Origin: Acidobacteriaceae bacterium
GTDB lineage: Bacteria > Acidobacteriota > Terriglobia > Terriglobales > Acidobacteriaceae
Assembly (NCBI GenBank): GCA_009781125.1
Contig: WQYS01000011.1
Coordinates: forward strand, 1-19,323
Reading direction: 5' to 3'
DNA: 19,323 nucleotides
Positions within the stretch are counted from its first letter, which is position 1; every line of letters begins with the position of its first letter. The notes below the pieces were generated by a model, which was not told where the DNA came from, did no database searches, and was given only the letters and a program-made list of their open reading frames with translations. Shown piece after piece: positions 8,071-14,823 of this stretch. The translations under genes were made by a program, and so were the position numbers.

Positions 8071-9444
8071 ATGCCCTTGTATTTTGACGACACCATCGCA
8101 GCGATATCCACTCCGCCGGGACGGGGCGGCATTGGCATCGTGCGTCTGTCCGGCCTGCAGGCGCGCGCGATTGCTGAGCCTATGTTGCGTCTCGGTCATC
8201 CGCTTGCACATGGCGCGGCTCGCTTTGCCGAGGTGATCGATACTGCTACCGGCAACCGGCTCGACGAGGCAGTCGTCACATTTTTTGCCGCTCCTCACTC
8301 TTACACTACGGAAGATGTCGTCGAGATTGCGGCGCACGGATCGCCGGTTGTGCTCGAACATATCCTGCGCCAGGCGATCGGCGCCGGAGCGCGGCTGGCG
8401 GCTCCGGGAGAGTTCACGCAGCGGGCGTTTCTCGCGGGCCGCCTCGACCTGACGCAGGCCGAGGCCGTCGATGACCTTATACGCGCAACGACGCTACATC
8501 AAGCGAGGGTCGCCGCCAGCCAGCTTGGCGGAGCTCTCTCGCACCGCATCGCTCCTCTCAAGCAGTCGCTCGTCGAGCTTGTGGCCGCGCTTGAAGCGGG
8601 AGTCGATTTCGCCGAGGACGACATTAACGTTCTGCCCGCCGAGGAGATTCTCCGCCGCACGACGGCGGTTCAGGAGCCGTTGGCCGCGCTCGAACGCACC
8701 TTCGGATATGGCCGCATCGTGCGCGATGGATTCACGCTCGCGATTGTTGGGCGTCCGAATGCCGGCAAGTCGTCGCTCTTCAACCGGCTCATCGAGCGCG
8801 ACCGCGCCATCGTCACGGCAACGCCGGGAACGACGCGCGATCTGGTGACCGAGCGCGTGTCGATGGACGGCATCCCGGTGGAGCTTGTGGACACGGCGGG
8901 GCTGCGGGATGTCTTCGGCCACATTCTCGATGAAGCCGAGCAGATCGGCATTGCCAAGTCTCGCGAGGCTATGGCTGAGGCGGACCTTGTGCTGTTGGTC
9001 GTCGATGCCGCCGCGCCGCCGCATCCTGAAGACGAGGCAACCATGATTTCGCTCGCCGGACGGCCCTGTCTGGTGGCGAGGAACAAGAGCGATCTGGCCG
9101 CGCATCATCTTAATTATCCTGCGGTGGCAGACAATACTATCTCCACGTCAGCGCTGACCGGCGAAGGCGTCGCCGAGCTGCGCTCTGCGATTCTGGCCAA
9201 GGTCACGCGAGGAGTTTCTACCGAAGAGACGGCCCTGGTGACGAATCTGCGCCAGCAGCAGGCGGTCTCGTCGGCGTCGATCGCGCTTGCGTGCGCGCAT
9301 AAGGCTTCCGAGCAGAATCTTCCGCACGAGATGATTTTGCTCGACCTGTACGAGGCTCTGCATTCGCTCGATTCGCTGACCGGCGTGACTACTCCCGATG
9401 ACATCCTAAATCTTATCTTCAGCAAGTTTTGTATCGGGAAGTAA
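8071..9444 (+). CDS. mnmE: tRNA modification GTPase MnmE (TrmE)
   Basis: A 457-residue GTPase that, with MnmG, installs the 5-carboxymethylaminomethyl group on wobble uridine 34 of tRNAs. The N-terminal tetrahydrofolate-binding domain opens with DTIAAISTPPGRGGIGIVRL. The G domain inside the helical domain has GRPNAGKSSL (G1, about 227-236), TPGTTRD (G2), DTAGLRD (G3, about 273), NKSD (G4, about 338) and SALTG (G5). The C-terminus FCIGK carries the catalytic Cys. The ATG at 8071 was chosen because the family starts within a few residues of this DTIAA motif. The in-frame ATG at 8032 lies inside the REP-like repeat and would add 13 unrelated residues. No clear Shine-Dalgarno is seen. The stop is 6 bp from the convergent coaBC stop. 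Confidence 0.96.
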   Translation: MPLYFDDTIAAISTPPGRGGIGIVRLSGLQARAIAEPMLRLGHPLAHGAARFAEVIDTATGNRLDEAVVTFFAAPHSYTTEDVVEIAAHGSPVVLEHILRQAIGAGARLAAPGEFTQRAFLAGRLDLTQAEAVDDLIRATTLHQARVAASQLGGALSHRIAPLKQSLVELVAALEAGVDFAEDDINVLPAEEILRRTTAVQEPLAALERTFGYGRIVRDGFTLAIVGRPNAGKSSLFNRLIERDRAIVTATPGTTRDLVTERVSMDGIPVELVDTAGLRDVFGHILDEAEQIGIAKSREAMAEADLVLLVVDAAAPPHPEDEATMISLAGRPCLVARNKSDLAAHHLNYPAVADNTISTSALTGEGVAELRSAILAKVTRGVSTEETALVTNLRQQQAVSSASIALACAHKASEQNLPHEMILLDLYEALHSLDSLTGVTTPDDILNLIFSKFCIGK

Positions 9445-9450
9445 GTGTTA

Positions 9451-10683
9451 CTAGTGTTGCCGTACACGTGCACGCAGATGAATTGCCTCGTCCAGAATGC
9501 GCTCTGCCATTGCCGCCTTTGGCATGATGGGCAGATCGATTGCACCTTCCGGCGTTAGAAAACTTCCAGCGTTCGCGTCGGAGTCGAACCCGGTCTCCGT
9601 GCCCGATACGTCGTTGACCACCAGAGCATCAGCTCGTTTGCGTTCGAGCTTGGCGCGTCCGTTGGCGAGCGCGTTCGCGGTTTCGGCGGCGAATCCGATC
9701 ACCAGAGTTTCTGGACACCGCTGCTCTACGACTTCGCTCAGAATATCTTCTGTGGGCGTTAGCTCCAGCGTTCGCGGGCCTTCTCGCTTCAGCTTCTGCT
9801 CGGCCATGTGTGTCACGCGATAATCGCTGACGGCTGCGGCCATGATGACGAGACTTGCCTCCGGCAGATGCTTCATCACTGCCTGACGCATCTCCGCGAC
9901 CGTGACTACAGGCACTAGCTCGACGCCATCCGGAGCCTTCAACGCTGTCGGCGCGCTCACTAGAACCACGCGCGCGCCGCGCCTTTGCGCTGCGGCTGCC
10001 AGCGCGTAGCCCATCTTCCCGCTCGAACGGTTACCGATGAATCGCACCGGATCGATCGGCTCGCGAGTCCCTCCGGCTGTGACCAGAACGGTCTCGCGGC
10101 TTAGATCGTTCTTCGGAGCTTTGGCGAGTACCGCGAGCACGGTCGCGACAATCTCGCTCTCTTCAGCGAGCCGTCCGCCGCCGGTCATTCCGCAGGCCAG
10201 ATAGCCGCTGCCCGGCTCGACGATCCTCACGCCGCGCGCGCGTAGTTGCTGCAGATTGGCCTGCGTGGCCGCGTGCTCCCACATCACCACGTTCATCGCC
10301 GGAGCCACGATCACCGGGGCCTTCGTCGCCAGATACAAGGTGGAGACAAAGTCGTCTGCGATACCGTGCGCAAACTTCGCCAGGATGTTTGCCGTGGCCG
10401 GAACGACGATCAGCGCCGAGGTGGTCTGCGCTTCATTGATGTGATCGATGCTGGAGGCCTCCCCCGTGTCAGCTCCTGCGGTTTCGCTCCACAGGCTGCT
10501 GATGACGCGGTGGCCGGTGATGGCGGCAAAGGTCAGCGGACGCACGAACTGCTCGGCGGCCTGTGTCATGACAACGTGTGGATCAAGGCCAGCATCCTGA
10601 AGCTGGCGCACCACCTCGACTGCCTTGTATGCGGCGATGCCTCCGCAGACTGCCACCGTAACCTTTTTGCGTTCCGTACTCAT
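9451..10683 (-). CDS. coaBC: Bifunctional phosphopantothenoylcysteine decarboxylase / phosphopantothenate-cysteine ligase
   Basis: A 410-residue enzyme for two steps of coenzyme A synthesis: coupling cysteine to 4'-phosphopantothenate (CTP-dependent), then FMN-dependent decarboxylation. The CoaC half opens with VAVCGGIAAYKAVEVVRQL. It has the catalytic His in SIDHINEA, PAMN for FMN/substrate binding, and ACGMTGGGRL with the catalytic Cys. The CoaB half begins at VLVTAGGTREPIDPVRFIGN and has SSGKMG, AAAVSDYR and GFAAET. It ends near residue 400 after the DLPIMPKA motif typical of the family. ATG at 10683 follows AGAGGGAAG, a good ribosome site. It is convergent with mnmE; the upstream gap is filled by palindromic repeats. 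Confidence 0.97.
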   Translation of the reverse strand: MSTERKKVTVAVCGGIAAYKAVEVVRQLQDAGLDPHVVMTQAAEQFVRPLTFAAITGHRVISSLWSETAGADTGEASSIDHINEAQTTSALIVVPATANILAKFAHGIADDFVSTLYLATKAPVIVAPAMNVVMWEHAATQANLQQLRARGVRIVEPGSGYLACGMTGGGRLAEESEIVATVLAVLAKAPKNDLSRETVLVTAGGTREPIDPVRFIGNRSSGKMGYALAAAAQRRGARVVLVSAPTALKAPDGVELVPVVTVAEMRQAVMKHLPEASLVIMAAAVSDYRVTHMAEQKLKREGPRTLELTPTEDILSEVVEQRCPETLVIGFAAETANALANGRAKLERKRADALVVNDVSGTETGFDSDANAGSFLTPEGAIDLPIMPKAAMAERILDEAIHLRARVRQH

Positions 10684-10716
10684 GACTTCCCTCTACCTTA
10701 TTAGAGCAGAAGCACA

Positions 10717-10773
10717 ATGCCGATGCGGGGCGATGCCCCACATCGGCATAGAGCGGACCTACGGCCCTTTAAT
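10717..10773 (+). repeat. Composite two-hairpin repeat, copy 1
   Basis: Hairpin 1 pairs ATGCCGATG (10717-10725) and GGGGC with GCCCC and CATCGGCAT (to 10749), with one asymmetric C/A. It is followed by a linker GCATAGAGCG and a small hairpin GGACC-TAC-GGCCC. The same architecture (long variable stem, ATAGA linker, short CC-TAC-GG stem) is repeated just downstream. Confidence 0.65.
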
Positions 10774-10787
10774 CTAATTTGGCACAA

Positions 10788-10854
10788 GTACCCAGGGCTT
10801 CGCCCTGGGCTGGTATAGAACGCGCCTACGGCGCTGAATCCGGCTGGACAGCCG
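10788..10854 (+). repeat. Composite two-hairpin repeat, copy 2
   Basis: Hairpin 1 is CCCAGGG-CTTCG-CCCTGGG (10791-10809). The linker is GGTATAGAACG, then hairpin 2 is GCGCC-TAC-GGCGC (10822-10834). A third small hairpin CGGCTG-GA-CAGCCG follows at 10841-10854, just before the stop of the TldE-like gene at 10867. The set may end transcription of the TldD/TldE-like genes. An inverted third copy is at 18299-18347. Confidence 0.7.
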
Positions 10855-10866
10855 AGGTGAGATTCC

Positions 10867-12486
10867 CTACTTCGCCGGAGGCGGCGGATAGTACGGCAGC
10901 TTTTGTTGTTCTTCGTTGGCCCGCTTGACGCTGATCTCTCCGAACAGCAGGCTGGGGACGATGGTCGTTCTGGGAACACTGCCTACGGAGTCGTTGACAA
11001 ACGGATCGTCTCCGGCGGCCAGAATCTCCGAGCGCAGGCTGCGCACGTCCAGCTCGTCGAAGGCGGCTCCGCGCACCAGCTCGCGGCTGCCGTCGGCGTG
11101 GACGCGGTAGAGCAGGCGCGGCGCGGCGCCTCCCATCGTCTCGACCATATACACGTCGCGGCCCTGATCTTTGGCCATCGCCAGCAGACGCTGGTTCAGC
11201 TCGGCGGCAGGAACAGGATTGGCCGACTTGAAGATCGTCACGCCCGCGCGCGAACGCGCCGCCGCTGCTGGAGCCGCACGGCCATGTCCGTTGGAGTTGG
11301 GGAAATCGCGAATGGGCGCGCGTCCGATCAGGTAGTTGGCGAGCGTACCATTGGTGACGATCTCGACTGGCTGCGCCGCCACGCCCTCGTCATCGACCTG
11401 GTAGGCTCCGATGAGGTGGCGTCCGGCAAAGGTGCTTTGCAGCGGGTCGTCCACCACCGAAAGAAACTCCGGCAGCACATGCGACTTGTAGCTGGAGGCG
11501 TACGCGCCCGTGGTGCGCGCATCGGTGCCCAGGTCGGGCTTGTCGGCCTCGACGTTGGGGACGAACAGCGCGTTCATCACGTCGCTGGCCGCGTCGCCGC
11601 TGAAGAGCACGGGGCCGTGGTAGTCCTCGGCGTCCACCACGGGAGCCTTGCGCAGAGCTTCGAGACTCCTCAGGTCGTCGATGACGCGCTGGCGGAACGC
11701 GGGCCAGCTCTCCAGCTCGCTGGCAACGGCGGCGGTGGAGCCGTTGTCGCGGGCCAGCCTCATGCCGTCGGCAGCCTGCTCGCCCAGGCTGATGCTGTTG
11801 CCGTACACCGAGTAGCCCTCACGGACGACCGTGCCTTCCGTGTTCACGAGGTAGCGGTTGACGGCCATGCCGCGAACCACGGCGGCGGAGTATTGCACCT
11901 GATCGGCTGAGTCCCTGACCTCGGGCGCGGAGGCGTAGAGACCGCTGGCCTCGACAATGCGCTTGACCCACTCGGTGCGGTCGAGGTCGAGCCGGGCCAG
12001 CGGCTCGATGTGTGTGATGGGCTTCTCCTCAGAGAAGTCGTTCACCTTCTGGCGGTTCTGGAAGCGCTGCTGCATCGCCTGCTTGGCGGAGTAGTCCTTG
12101 AGGGCGTTCTTGTAGGCCTCGTCGGTGGCCGTCCACAGAGCGTACTTCAGCGCCTCGGGATTGTCGTCGGTGGGAGCGAACACGATGCCATTGCTGGTGG
12201 CGCTGGAGTCGCTCTCGTAGCTGCCGATGCGCACCGTAACCCGCACGGCCCGCTGGCGGCTCTGCTGCTCGTTGGTCAGAGCGCCGTAGCTGGCGTCGGC
12301 CTGGTAGGTGTCGAAGTCGTCCATCCTGTACTCGATGAAGTACGGGCGCTGCATGTCGGGAAGCACAAGCTGCGCCTGCTCGCGGGCAAGCTCCTCCTGC
12401 ATGGCCTTCAGCATGGGATCACTGGCGCTCTGCGCGCGGCACGTGGTCGCGGCCAAGGCTGTTACAAAGAGCGCTGCCAGTCCCAT
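10867..12486 (-). CDS. Predicted exported TldD/PmbA-family protein lacking metal ligands (TldE-like)
   Basis: 539 residues from ATG 12486. It belongs to the TldD/PmbA (modulator of gyrase, peptidase U62) family by clear similarity to the neighbouring gene: LPEFLSVVDDP, YQVDDEGV, SNGHGRA and LVRGAAF all align. MGLAALFVTALAATTCRAQS looks like a short Sec signal peptide cleaved near RAQ-S. Where the neighbour has HEVLGH, this protein has NALFVP (about residues 305-310), and the C-terminal Cys ligand is also absent (NDSVGS replaces NGVCGA). It is therefore probably non-catalytic. In the known TldD/TldE heterodimer only TldD carries the metal site, which this pair mirrors. The C-terminus is YYPPPPAK. 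The frame is open up to 12735 but the extra 83 residues are translated repeat. The start is weakly supported: no good ribosome site. Confidence 0.8.
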   Translation of the reverse strand: MGLAALFVTALAATTCRAQSASDPMLKAMQEELAREQAQLVLPDMQRPYFIEYRMDDFDTYQADASYGALTNEQQSRQRAVRVTVRIGSYESDSSATSNGIVFAPTDDNPEALKYALWTATDEAYKNALKDYSAKQAMQQRFQNRQKVNDFSEEKPITHIEPLARLDLDRTEWVKRIVEASGLYASAPEVRDSADQVQYSAAVVRGMAVNRYLVNTEGTVVREGYSVYGNSISLGEQAADGMRLARDNGSTAAVASELESWPAFRQRVIDDLRSLEALRKAPVVDAEDYHGPVLFSGDAASDVMNALFVPNVEADKPDLGTDARTTGAYASSYKSHVLPEFLSVVDDPLQSTFAGRHLIGAYQVDDEGVAAQPVEIVTNGTLANYLIGRAPIRDFPNSNGHGRAAPAAAARSRAGVTIFKSANPVPAAELNQRLLAMAKDQGRDVYMVETMGGAAPRLLYRVHADGSRELVRGAAFDELDVRSLRSEILAAGDDPFVNDSVGSVPRTTIVPSLLFGEISVKRANEEQQKLPYYPPPPAK

Positions 12487-12545
12487 CTTTCGAATGATCT
12501 TTGATGCAGCAGAATAACTTTTGATGCCGTGATAACCATTAACGC

Positions 12546-12699
12546 CGTCATCCTGAGCGAAGCGAAGGACCCCCGCATTTTTCTTCCTTGCCAAGAAATC
12601 TTCAGGCATGGCAACGGTTTGCGACGTTAATGCTTTCCATTGGAGGTCGTTGCCCGCGCAAACAAAATGCGGGGGTCCTTCGCTTCGCTCAGGATGACG
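12546..12699. repeat. Element with 36-bp perfect terminal inverted repeats between the two TldD-like genes
   Basis: The left arm (12546-12581, beginning CGTCATCCTGAGCGAAGCG) and right arm (12664-12699) are exact reverse complements, separated by 82 bp. Translation of these arms gives HPERSEG and GVLRFAQDD, peptides familiar as spurious translations of a widespread dispersed bacterial repeat. There is no transposase and no obvious target duplication, so it is MITE-like at most. Confidence 0.85.
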
Positions 12700-12731
12700 A
12701 CCTTGAATTGAGTTTGTATAAAAGAAATGAT

Positions 12732-14471
12732 TCATTTTCCCGCCTCCTTTTCGCCATTGGCCGCGCTGCTGATCGGGGGCGGCGGCAGAATCGGCGGTCT
12801 GGCCGAGCCCTGCGCCTGGCGCTGGGTCTCGATCTCGCTGACCAGCATGGCCGGAGCTACGGCGCTTACCGGGATGTGACCCGACTCGGCTCCGCAGACG
12901 CCGTTGAAGATGTCCTGCTTATCGCTGGCGGCAAGGATGTTCTTCAGCGCCGTCAGCGGCGTGCCTACGATGCTGACTCCGCGAACCAGTTCGTCGGGGC
13001 GTCCGTCGGTGTAGACGCGGTAGACCACCAGCGGAGTCACCTGAAAGGCCTGCGGCGAGCGCCGCGAGGTCACGGCGAAGCCCGAGCTGATGTCCTCAAA
13101 GTAAAGTCCGTAAGGCTTGCCCTGCTTCTTGGCCTCGTCGATCAGCATCTGGCGCAACTGCTGGTCGCTGACCGTCTTCGAAGAGGTGACGATCAGGTTG
13201 CCCTGTCGGCCCGAGGGCATGTAGCCGGATTCGGCGCGTCCGTGGCCGTTGCTCTCTGCGAAGCTGGCGATGGGAAGCCGCGACATCAGGAAGGTCTTCA
13301 GCATGCCGTCCTGGATGAGATCAACGCGGCGGGCCTGCTGTCCTTCGTCATCGTAATAGTAGTGGCCGCTCAGCGGACGGCCCTCGAAGTCCTTGAGCGT
13401 GGGGTCGTCCGATACACTGAGGAAGCTGGGCAGAATCTGCTTGCCGAGCATCTTGGTGAAGGTCTGGCCCTCCTCGTCGCCGCGCTGGCGCTGGCCTTCG
13501 AGCCGGTGCCCGAGCACCTCGTGGAAGAAGACCGCCGTGGCGCGTCCGCTGAGGATGGCCGGGCCGTTGAAGGGTTCGGTCACCGGGGCCGAGCGCAACG
13601 CCACCAGATTCTTCGCCATCTCCGTGGTTTTGTCGATCATCTCCTGCTGACTGGGCAGGTGGCCGAGCGTGTCGGCCTCGAAGGTCACGACGCGGTAGAG
13701 GTCCATGCCGTCGGCGGCGCGCGTGCGAGCAACGATGATGACGCGCGCAACCTGGTTGGGCGTGGCGACCCGCGCGCCTTCCGACGAGACGAAGTAGTCG
13801 GTCTCGGTGCTGGCCTCGATGGTCACCGTGTTGGAGAAGATCTCCGGGAACTTCATAAAGAGCGCGCCCAGATCGCGCGCGCGCTGCTCCCATGCCGCCT
13901 TATCGTACTTGAGCGGCGGGGCGGGGGCGAGAACATCCGTCTTCGGCTTCTCCTCGGAGAAGTCCGGCGAGCCGTCCTCCTCCTTGGCGCGAACCTGCTG
14001 CTCCGTCTTGACCTTCATCCAGGCGTCGAGCGCCTTGGCGTAGCCGCGATCGGTGGCGTACCAGAGCGTGCGCTCCAGAGCGGCGCGGTCGTCGGTGAGC
14101 GGCAGAGCGATGGTGGTCAGAGCGCTGCCGCGGTGGTCGCCGTGGGTGTTGTCCTGTGCGCGCGAGCCGAGGCGCATCTGCACATCGACCACCCGGTTGC
14201 GGCTCGCGTTCGAGACCACGATCGCGCCATACTGCGCGGTCATGCTCATGGCGTCGCTATCGGCGACGGCGTAGCTCATGAAGTAGGGCTTGGGTTGGTC
14301 GCCGGTGCTGCCAAGCGAGCGCATGGCCCGGTTCAGCTCCGTATCCATGGCGTTGAGCAGAACCTGCGACGACGCCGGTGCGGCAGAGTTAACCTGCGCA
14401 GGCAGCAGAGTTGCCGCAAAGACGATGCCAGCGAAGGCGCTCGCGGCGGCTTTCGTAAATGTATGTTTCAT
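12732..14471 (-). CDS. Predicted exported TldD-family metallopeptidase with intact metal site
   Basis: 579 residues from ATG 14471. A Sec-type signal peptide is visible: MKHTFTK, a hydrophobic stretch, then PAQVNSA with cleavage around residue 25-30. The metal motif HEVLGH gives His317, Glu318 and His322 (HExxxH, as in TldD), and Cys526 in NGVCGAESGH matches the third, C-terminal ligand of TldD. Other family motifs are SNGHGRAESGY, YDDEGQQARRVDLIQDG and DISSGFAVTSRRS. TldD proteins cleave unfolded peptides; the E. coli TldD/TldE complex acts in the cytoplasm on microcin B17 precursor and CcdA. An exported form should act in the periplasm, on an unknown substrate. The track-like GTG at 14483 would add four residues and sits against GGAAG; ATG 14471 is preferred. 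The C-terminal tail is proline-rich (RPPILPPPPI). The partner gene follows after the repeat element. Confidence 0.85.
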   Translation of the reverse strand: MKHTFTKAAASAFAGIVFAATLLPAQVNSAAPASSQVLLNAMDTELNRAMRSLGSTGDQPKPYFMSYAVADSDAMSMTAQYGAIVVSNASRNRVVDVQMRLGSRAQDNTHGDHRGSALTTIALPLTDDRAALERTLWYATDRGYAKALDAWMKVKTEQQVRAKEEDGSPDFSEEKPKTDVLAPAPPLKYDKAAWEQRARDLGALFMKFPEIFSNTVTIEASTETDYFVSSEGARVATPNQVARVIIVARTRAADGMDLYRVVTFEADTLGHLPSQQEMIDKTTEMAKNLVALRSAPVTEPFNGPAILSGRATAVFFHEVLGHRLEGQRQRGDEEGQTFTKMLGKQILPSFLSVSDDPTLKDFEGRPLSGHYYYDDEGQQARRVDLIQDGMLKTFLMSRLPIASFAESNGHGRAESGYMPSGRQGNLIVTSSKTVSDQQLRQMLIDEAKKQGKPYGLYFEDISSGFAVTSRRSPQAFQVTPLVVYRVYTDGRPDELVRGVSIVGTPLTALKNILAASDKQDIFNGVCGAESGHIPVSAVAPAMLVSEIETQRQAQGSARPPILPPPPISSAANGEKEAGK

Positions 14472-14529
14472 GGAAAAATCCACACTTCCTCGAACCTTGC
14501 CTGGGGCTGGGCTGAGATGATTGATGTCT

Positions 14530-14558
14530 GTTTTATGGTAAAGCCATCTATGGTAAAG
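14530..14558 (-). promoter_or_regulatory. Direct repeats overlapping a possible promoter of the TldD-like genes
   Basis: TATGGTAAAG occurs twice, at 14534-14543 and 14549-14558, a 15-bp period. On the minus strand this reads CTTTACCATA twice. A weak promoter can be drawn across it: TTTACC (14557-14552) and TAAAAC (14535-14530) with a 16-bp spacer, ending 59 bases before the start codon. The two repeats would cover the -35 and the spacer, as an activator or repressor site would. Confidence 0.3.
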
Positions 14559-14673
14559 ACGAACACGGCGGGATTTCAGTAGCAGAGCCTTTTTTCCCCT
14601 TTGCCCTTCTGCCTTTTCCCCATGCCGTTCCGCTGGTCGCGGCGGCGGCCAGCGAAAGGATAAGGGGCGAAGC

Positions 14674-14732
14674 TACAGTGAGCAGCGGGACCGCCGCCCA
14701 GCCTGTCGCCAGTCCCGGCAGGATTAAAGAAT
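14674..14732 (-). pseudogene. Relic fragment of a doxX-like gene
   Basis: These 59 bases match 16935-16992 in the intact doxX in the same orientation, with only a handful of substitutions and one inserted base. The minus-strand reading gives FF, then after a +1 shift ILPGLATGWAAVPLLTVA. The intact gene has FFILFGLATRWAAVPLLTVIA. No start, stop or other DoxX helices are recognisable on either side, so it is a broken remnant. The rest of 14472-14823 holds the repeats above and the VWFA leader. Confidence 0.75.
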
Positions 14733-14823
14733 GCTGTGCGGAAGCGTTCGATGTAGTCTCCAGCGAAACCGGAGTTGTGGTGTATCCTCTATCTGTTCAA
14801 CCTGATGGACAGCTGGAGGCCCT

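Noticed and set aside
12487..12735. Start of the TldE-like protein at 12735, with an ATGA overlap with the upstream gene
   Set aside because: The 83 extra residues are translation of the inverted repeat element and precede what looks like a signal peptide; the overlap may be chance or a trace of earlier coupling.
12588..14582. A 664-codon plus-strand open frame, and similar long plus-strand frames at 659-1609, 4007-5050, 6980-7858, 10903-11910 and 17233-18234
   Set aside because: All lie antisense to genes with clear family motifs, have no recognisable domains, and are expected from high GC at third positions.
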